Shown: positions 12,401 to 27,400 of the stretch, one piece after another
Numbering within the stretch: position 1 is the first letter of the stretch
How the letters are laid out: every line of letters begins with the position of its first letter
Source: Panopea generosa
Lineage: Eukaryota; Mollusca; Bivalvia; Adapedonta; Hiatellidae
Direction: 5' to 3'
Assembly: GCA_029582155.1 (NCBI GenBank)
Contig: CM055911.1
Span: 23,246,014 to 23,310,013 of the forward strand
DNA length: 64,000 bases
The notes under the pieces: generated by a model
Database searches by the model: none
Told to the model about the DNA's origin: nothing
What the model saw: the letters and a program-made list of their open reading frames with translations, nothing else
Made by a program: the position numbers and the translations under genes

Positions 12401-15400
12401 AAAGTATATTCCAGAGTAGTGGGGCGGAGGGGAATGGCGGCAGAAATTCGGCCAAAACAAAGTGAAGGGCCTGAATCTCATGTCTTATGTTTACTCTAGC
12501 TTGATTCTTTACCAGTAGGATTTTTAATTTTTCCTAAATAAACCTGTCGAGTAAACATCTTCCTAGAATTGACTGACAGCAAACTGATGCTTACATTTTA
12601 TTTGCACATTAATTTTATCGCAATGCTAGAGAGAAATAGAAAATATCTCGCACTCATAAAAATGAGTGATATCCATATCTGTATGCACGTGTATATTATT
12701 AGCCTTTAAGAACTTACCATGCATTCAAATCCTTTTTTTGGTTGCATTGTGCCTATCTTAAGTTTAAGGTCAGTTAATTTAGTTTTGTATTCTCTGATTT
12801 TTAGCTGGGGTTCTCGGTGGCCAAGTGATTCAAGTGGGAAAGTTATCAGTTTCTTGCTGAGATGGGTGTGCTCGAATACTGATTAACCTTCCAGGATCCT
12901 GGGAAAGAGTGATTGTCTGTTAGCCTTCGATGGCATAAAAAACTATTAACATCCCATCAGTTCTATCCTCTCATGTTTGTTTTAAGTTGATTCAAAAAAA
13001 CATTGTATGCAATAGAAACATGATAATATAAAAAATTATGCATCTATAGGTCAATTGTTTTAGTTCAGTGAAATTTTCTTCACAGCCTTTTGCTTCTCCT
13101 ATACATGTTAGCTCTCTGATGTTTTGTTCGAAACTAATCTTATCTTAACACATTTCTGTCTAGTGTTAAAGAAAACAAGAGATCAGAGAAAGAGCAATCT
13201 TTGTTTGACATGGATGATTGGGAAGATGGCAAAGAAAACCAGATTAGGTGTGTATACACATTTTTACTCTTATATACATGTACTGGATTTTGTGTATACA
13301 TGTACACGTTTTTACTCTTATATGCAGGATTTTGTGTATACACGTTTTTACTCTTATATACTGGATTTTGTGTATACACATTTTTACTCTTATATGCTGG
13401 ATTATGTGTATACACATTTTCACTCTTATATGCTGGATAATGTGTATTCACGTTTTTACTCTTATATGCTGGATTTTGTGTATACACGTTTTTACTCTTA
13501 TATGCTGGATTTCTATTATATTATTGTTCTTCGGCCATAGTCTACCACTTCTGAATATGTGCGGAAGTAGTCATTGACTTACAGAGATGAGGTGGGTCTA
13601 GTACTGGTTAGTAATACCAAGATCGCTGATCAGGTGTGCCAACTGCTATTAAATAACTAGTGTAGTGGATAGACATCGGCTGCTCATACTAGACATTGCG
13701 GGTTTGATCCCCAGTTTGACCCTATGGCCTATCAAAAAAAAAAATCCAACCCAGGAAGTGGACTCGAGAGAGATTCACATAAGCTTTGAGCTTTCGTTGT
13801 ATTCAAGCTAAAATAAATGATTTATATCTTTGATTAGCTCAGTCAGTAACGCGTCTGACTATCAATCCAGGGGTCATGAGTTTGAATCCCCCCACCTGGC
13901 AATAGTCCCCGTGATGATTGATATATGACATTGTGTCTCATTATCATTCTTCTCTCACCACTGATTCAAGTGGGAAAGTTAACAGTTACTTGCCGAGATG
14001 GGATGTGCTCGAGTACTTATTGACCTTTCAGGATCCCAGGAAACAGTGTTTAGGTTAACTGATTTTCTGTTAGCCCTCGATTGCATAAAAATGATGCTAA
14101 ATATTCAATCAATCAATTATATCTTAGATGCAGTCAGGGCTGGAAAATTCTGCTTGCCATGGCGAGTGAATATTTTGGTCAGGACGAGTAAGATTTAAAA
14201 ACTGACCTTAATATTTCTTTTGATTTTAAGCATTGAATTAAAAATATTGGAATGGGAGGATGAGTAGCTTTTACAAGAAATTTCAAGCCCTGCTGCAAAC
14301 ACAATTTTTTTTATCTTTAATTTATTACATTTATTGTTAGAATGGGGTCACAGTAATACTTCAGCTTACACTGGAATGGAATAAAGAAGTTTATTAACAT
14401 TTATTATAGTTACTAGTACCTTGTGATCATCAAAATTTTACCAGAAGAATTCCCCTTTCCCATAAAATGTAAAAATTACCACCTCGGAGGGTACAAAGAG
14501 GCACCATAACAAACTATATCAGAAAATAAAATAAAAAATATATGTCCCCATGCTTGTTACTAAGTTGCAGTGCTTAATGTTACCTCCCTTTTCATAAAAT
14601 GGCCGTAAAGATGCATTTTGACACTAATTCAATAATAAAAAAAGTTCTAATGCAGAGAATTGTTTCATTCTTTCTACAAAGAGGCACTTTAACAAACTAT
14701 ATCAGAAAATAAAATAAAAATCATATGTCACCTTACTTGTTACTAAGTTACATTGCTAAATGTTACCTCCCTTTTTCATAAAATGGCCGCAAACGATGCA
14801 TTTTTACACTAATTCAATAATAAAAAAAGTTGTAACGCGGACAATTGTTTCATTCTTTCTACAAAGAGGCATTAAACCAAACTTCAATTTATGTACAAAA
14901 TAAACCATTTTAAGTGGAGATTTTATTTTAGCTTTGTTGAAATAAGACGCTGAGAAAACCCTTTACGATTTCATTGTTTTGCTTACTTGCATAAAGCCCT
15001 TACTTTACACTGCGATCTATTTCTAGTTGTCTTGATCCGAGAAATGGTCGTGACACACGTTCCAATTCTTTGCATACATACTCCATAGACTTCACGTGAT
15101 TGTGAGGTTAATGAATCAATTGAAAGGTAATGTCGACACCTTTTTAAATCTTGTGGAAAACATTGTCACTTATCAAAACAATCGCACATGGTGCGTGTGT
15201 GTGTGTGTACCGCTGGCTTCCTAGTTTGTTCTAATTGTATCTAATTGTTCTAATTGTATAGCTTGAAATGAGAACCATTCTAATGGTTCCGCGGTCTATA
15301 AAAGAATAATATGATAATGCACTAAAAGCGGGAACCATGTGTTAATGAGTGTGTACGCATATTGGAAATTACGTAACGACGCGTGTAGTGTCTACGGTCT

Positions 15401-18400
15401 GATTAGCCAATAAAAGAACACAGCGGGGAGGTACCGTTTATTCTTCACAGCGGTGTCTATCATTGTTTATTAAAAAGGGTCACTGCGGGGCGGTAATTAT
15501 TTAAGCATGGCGGTATAAGAAAAGGGCAGGGCGGCATAGAAAAAGGGCGGGGCGGCCCGCCCTGCCATGCCGCTTTAGGGGAAACACTGCATATAAGTGT
15601 ATTCCATAGTGTCCTTCAATACCAAACTTTTACATGCATCAGCTAGGTCAGCTAAATGTCAAAATTCAAGATTTATTCTTCCTTGTCTCCATCCCGGTAT
15701 GAATAATATTGTTTCAGGTAAATTCATTATGTATTCAGCGCTTTGGAACAAATTCACAAATGATCCATATCCAAAAAATGAGTTATCCGAAATGTTACCA
15801 CTACGAGTATTGATTATATTTTCGTTGTTGTTTCTTCGACTTCGTTATGTACATGCACTTCTGGTGGTTTAGAACGAAAAACAATATACTCTTCTGTGCT
15901 TTTCGATCGCTTCCTTGACAAAATTTACATTTCTGACATCTTGAAATGAAAATACTTCGCTTTGTAAATATCCTAATGCCACTCGACTTTTAATTAACCA
16001 AACGGTGACATTAGACCCCGAAACTGAAAGTAACAGAAAGGAATTATGCGCGTAGCGATGCGCAGGAACAACCCGCAGAAACGTCTTTAAAGGGAATATA
16101 TCAAGTTTTTTTTTCAAAATTTTAGAATTGACCAAAAACATTTTTTTCAAATATATCATGCCTTTATATACTATTTGACCCCGTATTGCCAAAATGATAT
16201 CTATTTAAACATGCCAAAATAATATGTTGAAAAGGGGTTTCCTAACTAGGGCTGCGTGCATAGGTTAGACTAAAATCGATTTCCAGCTTAAAATTGTAAC
16301 ATATTTTGTGACGTTTTAAATGGGTCACAGGATTTTGTTTTTATTTCAGTTTCATCCTTCATACATATTTACACATTGTAAAATTTGTTTCGTATTAGAA
16401 CGAGACCGAATGACGATATGAAGATCGTAAAGAAGTATTTAAATATGGTCTATATCTAGAATGGGGATGTTGTTTCTAGTTTACCACTCCGACTGACACA
16501 TTGATTTTATCATGTTTTGGTGGATTTGATATACCAAAACATTCTGATTTTATTTATTTATGCAAATGAGATGCTTTTTATCCATTTTAAAGTACAATGT
16601 AATTTTATTTGTTAGACATTTATAGCATTTTTTCGTAATATATTCCCTTTAAAAGAAAGGGACTAAAGTACTCTTCTCAAACAAAATTTTTATTCTGAAA
16701 TATGAAATACCTTGTTTAGATTGATTGAATATTAAGCGTCATTTTTATGCCATCGAGGGCTAACAGACAATCAGTTGACCAAACCACTGTTCCCTAGGAT
16801 TAACCAATACTTGAGCACATCTCCACAAGTAACTGATAACTTTCACACTTGAATCAGCTGTAAGAGACGAGTGATAATGAGACGCAATGTCGTATATCAG
16901 TCATCACGTAGACTGTTGCCAGACGGGGATTGGAACTCCTGCCCCCAGGATTGATAGTCGGACGTGTAACCGACTGAGCAAATCGGGTCCGACACTTTGT
17001 TTAGAATGTATGACATTATATCTTGTAGACCCTTGTAAATTACTAAACCTTAATAAATTATGTATGTTAAAGCAAATATTTTAACTGAAATATATGAAAA
17101 TTCTGAATTTTACAAAAAGTAAGATTTTATCTTAAACTTTATACTTTCTTACCTATATCTCTGAAAGTTTGGGAGTTGAATACCACCATCTTTTCTATTT
17201 TGAGAGTAAATTACCCTCTTATTATAAAAGTTTTCTGGGGCACAAAAAAAATGGCATTTATCTGAACTTGTAAAATTATACCATTGTAATATATATGAAA
17301 TGTAGAAAACTTGAAATGTGTTGCTTTATTTAGGACACCTGTCAAGTCTCGTGAGAACTATCTACAGAAAAGTTCTGAAAAAAGTCACCAGTGTCTGACA
17401 TCAATAGGGGGAAAGTCGTTCTACGGGAAGTCTGCATCCAAACCATTGTACAACAGCACACCGAACAACCTTTGGCAGAATACGTAGTAAGTAATGTTGC
17501 CAATGTGAGATAAGTTTACTAGCGATATTCTAGTGTAACTGATTTCAATAGTACTACAGACCCTAAACCGCTCAAGTATCCCATAATTGCACTCCGTTTG
17601 CACTCAATCTGCACTCCATTCGCGCTCAGTTTGCGCTCCGTTTGCGTGCATTCGGTTAAGTTAATTTAATGCACTCACAAACGCAAGTATTCGCTCATGA
17701 GCGATGTTTACTATCTTTATTTTATACTCCCCTAAGCGTTCGCTTCGTTTGTTCAGCGTTCACTCATCGTTCAGTCCGCTCAGTTCGGTTTCCGGCCCAT
17801 AACCAATTGCAGCCTCTCAACTCTTAAAATGATTCCATATTTACTTTTTAATTGAAGCTGTTAAAAAATGGAGCAATAAATAAAATGTATCCATGGGATT
17901 TAGTCAAGGTAATTGAATTCATTATCCGATTGTTTGTCAGCATGTTGTGTCACCCGCTGGGAGAAAGGTTGTAAATTTCGGATAAACCATTACTGATAAT
18001 AGGGAAGATTAAAGGAAGAGTCTATATTTTGATATGTGATCAGTGGTCTGTGTGATCAAAGAATATCGCACGTTCTACCGACTTCTACTATCCAGACCGA
18101 AATGTGTTTGCGTCAGTAACTACTTTGATATTTGTAAGCCGTTTTTTACAGGAAAGCAAAAATAGTTATCCACAAAATTTATAGATACATCATCAACATA
18201 AACTAAATATATTGTAATTGTTATTAATAATTCAATACCGCTTAAACGTCTTTGGATTAACAGTAATCCATTCATTTGATCAGCATGAGCAGTGACCTAA
18301 CAATATGTAGATATGTCACTGGTTTTTGTTAATGTTCAAACTAAAATCAGCTTTATAATCAATAATAAAATTATGCACTGCATGGGTGATGAAAAATTTA

Positions 18401-21400
18401 TTATAATTCATGCGATGGGATTTGACATATAAAATAATAAATGATTTTTGAAAAATAATAATCTTGTAGTGTTTTTCTAGATTTAGGTCTTAATGTGGCT
18501 TCATTAAACTTAAAAAAGATATTTTGATATTATAAGGTTTAATAAATATTTTCGTTATCATTATGTATATATATGTACCTGAAATGAACCTTTTTTCAGT
18601 GTTTCTCAAATTATTTTTTTACTGATAGTATGATTCATATTAATATAATATTTAAAATACAAACTATATTAAATTTGTTTGAAAATATACCCACTGTGCT
18701 ATACCGCTACTTATATGACACGCAGCAATACAGACACCCGTGGTGTTAATTACGTTATGTCACATGCCAGTGAGAGCCGTGTCAATTAAATTATACGCCA
18801 AAGCGGTGACTTACCGATCTATTGCCCACGGAAGAACCCTGCGTATGCTTTCATTTTGATTGTAATTAGTGCCAGACTGACGAATCTTAATTGAACCCAC
18901 AGTATGTGATTGAAAAGAAAAGATATAAGAAAAACTGCCAGCCAATTAACAACAAATCAAACAAATTCATTTAAGATATTAGTTATTCGAGGTTTCAGAA
19001 CGATACTTTAGTATGTAAACCCATGATATTAATATCATTAAATTAACGAAACGAAAACCCCACGTTATAAAATATAATCAGTACTGAGTGAATGGTAGAA
19101 AGTGTGACACATGTATTAAGGGATGTGTATCTAAGGCTGTCAATTTACCACAGCTGGCATTCTTGATCTTGACTTTTGATGTAAAAATAAATATATTTAA
19201 AACCAAAATAAACTTACGATTTAGTGGTTTAATTTTACGTAACAAATGCATTTATTTTAAATTACAAACACATTTGACAGTTTGCAGTTACTGTCCATTA
19301 ATTATCTGTCATTTGTCCCGTGGGTTAAATAAACAAGTCAATTACATTCCCAATCTGCAGGAGATGAATGATGTCAGCATATCTTTTGATAAAAAACAGA
19401 TAAAAATAAAAATCAGAATTGTTAATTTCACAAGATAAAAACAATCCAACAATTTTAAAACTAATGAAAATGTAGTATTTATTTGTATTATTATTATTTG
19501 TTTTTTTTTTTTTTTAAATATTATCATTGGATCTGTTATTATAATAGATATATATATATTGACTTCTTGATTTGTCACAGTTTTTATATTGGATACGTGC
19601 TTGGGTGTATTTTGATTATAATTTGTACCAGATTATGAATCTTAATTAAACCCACGACATGTGATTCAATAAGAAATATAAAGTCAAAATCAATACTAAA
19701 AAAATGCAGATTTGTTCATAATATTATTATTACCATCATTATTATTCGGCCTGTCGTGTTGTTTTGACATACATGCATTTATTTTACATTAATTTAGCTT
19801 GATTGTGAAGCAAGCTCGGAGCTTATGCATATCATTCTCCAGTGCATTCCTTTATTAGATCCGGTACTGAATTGTGTGTCGAGAGGTCATATGGTAGAGC
19901 GCAGGTCAAACTTGCGACCTCTGCCGTCTAAAGCCAGCTCTATCCACTGCACTACTGACCCACTTTATATTTAAGAATGATATTAATTTGGTACTATTAT
20001 TTTCATATTTTAATGAGATGTACACGAGTTAACTGTTTTCACTTTAATTGCAATATAACAGTTTTACGTGCATTTTTTTCACAACTAAGCACAGACTCCA
20101 ACTTGAATTTAAAATGGGTAATTTTTATTTTGCCAAAATACTCAAACAAATAAAATCATAATCATATAATTTTCAGCATATCTATGTTTTGTTTGATTCA
20201 CCAATGCATTGATTTTTTTGTGTTTATAGCTGTATACGCTTAAATCCAATTGAAATATATGTTCTGTATGTTCTATAACTCATTTATATCGAAATAGCAA
20301 GGCCAATAGTGATTTCATATTACATATTTTCGAATTGTTATTTACATAATATATAAATTTATTTATATTTTTGTTGCGCAAACCAAATCATGTTTAAATA
20401 TGCAACTAAATTGGCCTTGAAACCGTAGATAACCATTAATGCGTCGTCTCTTGTATAATAGGTTTTTAAACTTTATTATATTGATTAGCTCAATATTGAT
20501 ATTTATAATATAATTAACAAATTGTTGACCAAAATTAGTTTTATCATGCGTTATACCAAAAAACATTTTTATTTACTACATGGTTTATATTTATGTGTAC
20601 AGAAAATTTCTTATTTATCTTGATTTTGATTATTGACTTCACGCTCAAATAATGAAAGAAGAGTGTATCGGAATGAACGAATGCACACAGTAGCGCACAA
20701 ATAGTTTAGTTATCAGTTATCTTACTGTGTCTAGCGTATAGTGCATATACTGCGCATCTGAGTACACTCAGCGTATCTGAGTGCACTCGATCTATTTCAT
20801 GCGTTCAGGAGTGCGTTTATTATTCAAAATCCAGCGTTCGCTAACAGTCCAGGTCCCCTCCGTCAGCACTCAATCTGCACTCCGTTCGCGCTCCGTCTGC
20901 GCTACGTTCGGGCTCCGTTTACGCTCTGAGTGCACTCCGTTTGCGTGCAATTGGGGTACTTGAGCGGTTTAGGGTCTGTATCAGCTTGGTTTAATAATGA
21001 AAGAAAAGTTCTTAAAATTGTAATAAAATGTTTAAAAATGTGAAACTGTCAGTTGTAGAAGTCACACCTGATGATGGCGTTTTCAAGATGAAGCTTGATT
21101 AGTTTTATTAGTAATATTTTTAATACTTTTTAAGTTGTCATGGTAAATTGTCTGTTGTCCAACCGTCTATTAATGGGATTATATTGGCAGATAACCGTCA
21201 ATTCCCTGTCCTAAATACACACTTCCAGCATGAAGATACATTTATAACTTAGAGATATACGCATTTAAAATGTCTAATTGCATAACCTCTTTATAACAAA
21301 CATCGGGTTTCTGAAGTCACGTTTTTGTTTTTGTTTACATTTGCTGTTTTCAACGAACCACTTTCGGGTTTCCGATCAATCATTGGAAAACTTCGTGAAG

Positions 21401-24400
21401 ACTCGTACCCGATCTCGTTTTCGAGGCGTTGTTCGGGACGTATACGGGTTCAATGTAAACATTGCGCAATACTTTATTGCGGGACATATTTAAGTTTTTG
21501 CCAATATTCAATTACTGTAAATTTGATAACTTTCAAGTAAATAAAGGTTATACGTCATTACATAAGCATTATTTTGTGCACACTGCATACAGGAAAAGTC
21601 TGGATTAACAGCGTGTCTTTGTTACTTGCCAATATAATCCCTTTAACCTTCTTCTTGTACACGGGGTAGCACCTTCATTTTTCATAGAATCTTAACCAAA
21701 CTTGCACAGCAAGAAGTTCTCGAAGTTCTTTATTAACCAGCGTCATTCGACCACAAATGCCCCAGTCACAAGTCATAAGCACATTCTAAGTAAAACTTTA
21801 AAAAACATTTTCTCTGAAAGTTCAAGGCCTATACCTTTGATATTTTACAGTCCGGTTCCTGGGGTCAAATTTGGGGCCGCCACAGGGGTCACTGTTTTAC
21901 ATAGAATTATTTAGGGAAAATGTTGTAGACACGATAGTACCTTCATTTTTCATTGAATCTTAACCAAACTTGCACAGCAGTTATATAACCACAAGATTTA
22001 TTGTTTTGGATTATTTAACTGTACTGGATGTACAGTTTAAATATCCATAGTTATAAAGAGTCGGGGGTCAGTGGTGGAGGCATACACAGCCTTTAGTCAG
22101 TCCATCCATAACTTTTTCATGTTGGGGCTCATTTATGGTAAAAGGCAAATGACGTATGTGTGGGCTTCATGAAAACTTTCCCATGATTGAACATTGTCTA
22201 CAATCAGGACATAAATTCATCAATATTTAGAGTCTGAGATTCGAATTCAAACTCAAACATTCAAAGATTTAATATCCAAATAACATCAAATAAACAAAGA
22301 AATTATTATACTTACTTGCAGAAACGAGCAATTTTAATGATTATTTAACAGAAAGTATCTAAAAAAATCACATTTCTTACCAGAACATTTATGATTTTGA
22401 GTTTAATTATCAGACTTAAACATTTGTTGACTTTGAGCCCAGGGCCTAAATTCATCAATAGTTTTGAGTCTGAGAATCGGACTCGGACTGAAAATCTAAC
22501 ATTTTTGTAAAACACTGTAAATATACAATTATGGGTAATAAGTGTGATTCTGTAACATTTTCTGTTAAATAATCAATAAATCCGTTTGTTTATGCAAATA
22601 AATGTTTTAATGTGCTTGTTAAATAGATTTTATTTGAATCTGAAATTTTTGACATTTTGAGTTTGAGTCTCAATCTCAGACTCCAAATATTGATGAATTT
22701 AGCTCTCATATTCTCAACATGCTCCAGCTCAGTTTGTCATCCAACATTCAAACTACTCAACAACAGTTTCATTATGACTTCAATTGTAACGTTGAGTCAT
22801 GTTTGCTTGGTCGTTAACTTTATAATTGCAAATCTAATTCATAACTATTTAAGGAAATTTCATTTTGAGAGTGCATACTTTTATTCAAGCAACATTTGGT
22901 CATATAGGGGTATAAGGTATTGTGACAAACATCTTCATCTTCAGAATGGCTGTACAGTGGCGAGGGGGTGGGATATTTCGTGTCATGGGTTTTAACTTAA
23001 TCCTTGACTCCATAGATACACGTTTTCCCACACCAATCATAGAAGGCCTTTGAAAACAGTGCTGGAAGAGTTCAGATTGCTTGTAACACTTCCTGCACTG
23101 TTTTCCACTCTGTCAGTAAATATAAACACAATTCGCCCATTGCTGATACGCGGTGAATTAATGCTTTCAATTGGAAGAGTCCCAAGAAAATGCTTATGGA
23201 GCAAAGGGTTAATTAATAATAATTGAAAATAATTGGATCTGAATTTACATGAAGTTGTATGTTCTGTTTGAATAGACTAATTGTTGAGTCCAAACCCAAT
23301 TTCATATATGTACATGTATATCCAAAATGGCAGCCAGGAGTTGGACAGAGGTGGAATCGAAGGCCACTGTCTTTCTGTGTTTGTGATACTTGGTCTCAAA
23401 GCTTGTAATTGACTGGACGCGAATTGTCAATCAAACAAGTTGATAATTCAATCAGCAATTGATATTGGTTGCTACGTTACCATTTTCCTTAGACAAACTT
23501 ATGGTCTCTAAGTAAACACTACATTGTTTCACGTAGTATTTACTTGAACAAACATTGCCACGTGGCCAGAGGGCAGAGTGGAAGCCACTCTCACGTCGGG
23601 TCAGTTTAATAACAATGGATCATTTTATTGACTATGAAGTAAACAAGGCTAGTCATTGTGATTCAACTAACTCTTAGGTCTTCAAAATGACGACGCGTTC
23701 AGGAGTTAGGGTCAGATATAACATTGTGTCAATTTATTATACTGCATAGCCCTAAATAAACACCAATTTTTTTTTGGTTTGTTTATTTTGTGAAGCATGT
23801 TACAAACAATCCTGTGTTTGATAATTGTTTCCCAAACAAAATTGATACACATAAGGTTTCTTTTTACTTATAACACTTTAAAAAAATAAGTGCAGGGTAG
23901 TGGGGAATGGGTTATACATATATAATATAGTTATCATTCAAACTTTAAGGGTTTATAAAAATTTAAAATTTTATCATCAATATATGAACGGATTGCTGAT
24001 ATTTTGGACATTTTGCAATATGAATTTTCACATAGTTGAAATGAATATTTTGTGTTTTACCAGCAAAAGGCAGCCAGGATTGATGCCTGACCCCACCCCA
24101 ATAAAACGTGCACGGCTGTCTGATGCAGCTATTCCATACTCCATGAAAACAAAACCTTCGTTGTCCAGCGTCGATAGTAAGCAGCAGCAATCGTTACAAG
24201 GGTAGGTTATTTGTTCACACTTAAAAATCAGTAGATTTAAACATACCACTAATACAAAAACAAAAATGTTTTATGGTGTTTAGCATCACTTTCAACAATT
24301 GTTCAGTCCTGACCGTGTCTATTGACGTGTCATGCTATAGACACATGGTATACCTCTAGACCACGGCTGAAGTTAAAATAAAAATGAAGACTGAATCTGA

Positions 24401-27400
24401 ACATATTGATCTCTAATTGTCATGGAAAAACATTTATTTAGCCTTCAATGGTATAAAAATGGTGCTAAATATTCAAACAAACTTAAAACCACAAAAGTAT
24501 ATGTAATTCCATTTAGATATGATATTTTTAAACAGAATGTTTTCCATGTCTTTTACAGCTTTTCCAACCTTGGTAACACCTGCTACATGAATGCAATACT
24601 TCAGTCATTGTTTGGACTTGATACCTTCTCCACAGATCTGATGACCAACAAGAAATTGCTGAAAACCCTGTCCACTCAATCTCTGTATTAGTAAGTTATC
24701 ATAAGTTTGAGTAAAGTGGGCTAGATAGGTAGTGAAGATTAAAAACATATTTTTCATAGATTTCTGTGCCTTGCATGTAAGGTTCTGCTAATTTTAAATG
24801 CAGTTATGATATTTGTTTTCACTCCCTGACATATTTAATCAATAATTTTATCCTTTTGCTGTAACAGAAGAGCCTTAATCTTTTCCATACCATAGCACCT
24901 TAGAATACTCTTGCGATACATTTGAAAATAATTTAAACTTTGTGTCCATATTACAAGATATACCTGCAGTTGAACATACAGATGTTTTTTTGTTCAGATT
25001 ATATACTCTTTGTGCACCAAAGCTTTAAAATTTTGTTTTGAAACCTGCTTTTGTCAGAACAAATATCTTTATAGCTAGTGTTTACGGCTTGTATTATCCA
25101 ACACAATACGAAATGTCTTGTATCTTCCCGGCTGCTACATGTACCAGTACAAGGATCCGTACACTTGACCACAAACAGATGTGTACATGTATGTAACGTG
25201 TATGTCTGTTGTGTAGCTGATTGGTAATACTGGTGTCTCTGTGTATTGTATAAACTGTTGACCTGATGCCAGCTGTTATATATATACAAGTTGATAATCA
25301 AATCAGCGATTGATATTGCTTCCAGTGCCACCATTGTCCATAGACAAGCTGATGGTTGCTAAGTAACACTACATTGTATTCACTTGGACAGACGTCACCT
25401 GGCCAGTCATTCTCGAGTCCAGTCAGTTCTTGAAAGGTTGTAAGTAAAAATGAACTCGTTCTGCTATTTAAATTCACATGTTAAAAATGATTTGAAAAAT
25501 AATGTTTTGATTTCATTCTGCTTATCTTTCCAGCGCATTAGTGAAGCTGCTTCATATGAAAAGACAAAATCCATCTTCATCATCAGATCTCACAAAGCGC
25601 GAATCTTTGCGACGTGTAAAGAGCGCCATATCTAGCTCGGCTAAGAGATTCTCTGGATATGGTCAGCATGTAAGTATTGTATATAGAATTTAGGCATGTG
25701 TTCTCATAATTGAACGTTGGACCAGGGGTGATGGGTTGGGGGTTCACTTCTCGACACGATTGTAGATTTTGTCCTTAATCATGGCACTGTATTTTTGTTT
25801 AATACTGTTTAAGGGGATTTAATGTTATCTTTAACACTTGGCAGGTTATATATGGCGTAAGTTTCATTGGTGGAGGAAGACCTGAGAATGAATTGGCAAA
25901 GAATATATATGGTTATTTGTAATGTTTTTTTGTTGTTGTTTTTTTTTTGGGGGGGGGGGGGGGGGGGATTGTATGGTATTTAAAAAGAAGGGAGAATCTG
26001 ATAAAAAGTTGTATTCAAACACATGTTTTTTTTATACTTTTTCCAAGCAACAAGAAAATATGATAAGTATCATGGTCTATTGGTCCTGTATTATGATATG
26101 ATATACCACAGTGGTGGTCTAGTGGTAGAATGTCTACCTCACTTGTGGAAGGTCATAGGTTTGATCCCCAGCCAGTCATACCCTGGTTCTAGAAGCTTCT
26201 CCACTTGGTGCTCAGCATGTAGATGATAGTTGTCTTTTTGGCCCGATGTGGGCATAATATGACGGGGTATCATACTTGTGTCATTAGCATGAAACTTAAG
26301 TATGGCAGTGCTCAGAATACTGTCACAAATAAACACTGTTGCAATATGACTGAAAAATTGTTGAAAGCGACCTTTAGATATTAAATGATGTTAGCAATGT
26401 TCATATCTGGTTAATATTATGAATGTGGCTATTTTAATCGTATTAAAATATTAAGTTAGTTATACTAATTTATTTTTCGCTGATTTTCCCAGGATGCTCA
26501 TGAGTTCCTTGTGCAAGTGTTGGATCAGTTGAAGGAGGAGGTGATCAAGCTGTCCAAGACGACGCCCAGTCCAAATAAGGAGAATGGCGGCGGAGACTGC
26601 GTAGACCCTCAAGCCAATAGCATTAATCCTATTAGTGTAAACTTTGAGTTTGAAGTTGTGCACAATATAGCGTGTTTACAGTAAGTTGAGGATTATACCT
26701 TTACATGCATTGAAACTTTTTATTCCAACAGCAAAAACTCAAACCCGAGTACATTGGCTTACTTGGGGAAAGTGTACGGCCCCAAACAATTCTGTGAATA
26801 TTTCATGTACACCTTACTGCGATATTTTGAGCATCAAAAAACTCAAGGTCTGATGATTGTTCTGTCAACATAATTTTTGAAGTAAAATATTGTGTTCATC
26901 TTGAGGACACACCTGTGTTGGAAATTTTTTCTCTTAAGTTTGATGGGATTCTTTTGGATTTACATTTCTTTAATTGGATCATTTGAATTTCATCAGGTAA
27001 CACCATTTTATTTTTTTTTATCAGTTTATGTTTTAATTAAATATTAATTAAGATGTTCGTTACTATATGCATAGAAGGTTGTGGTCACCTTGAATCTAAT
27101 GTCTATTTGCTGTTATCTTTTAGTTGAACACACAATATCAGTTGCATTTTTACAATAGATTTGAAACCAAGATTACACAATTTAATATACAGTTTGTATC
27201 TATAAGGTGCCATGAGCAAGTGTCCAAGGTAGAGCAGTTCCTGGATATATCCTTGGATTTACCGAAACGCAAGTAAGTATTTGTAGTGCTAATACATTTA
27301 CTGTGTCAATTTGGTACATCTAGTTGGAAATATAAATATTCATGTACTGTATTCTTCTTTATAAATGCCCCGGGGCAGTGCATTTTTAAAAGAGTTGCGC

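Noticed and set aside
13124-13577. Frames of repeated FYSYMLDFVYTH units
   Set aside because: They are the 36-bp minisatellite after exon 4; only 13164-13247 is exon.
19088-19438. 116-codon frame inside the TA-flanked element as a transposase
   Set aside because: No catalytic motif, no DNA-binding domain and AT-driven composition.
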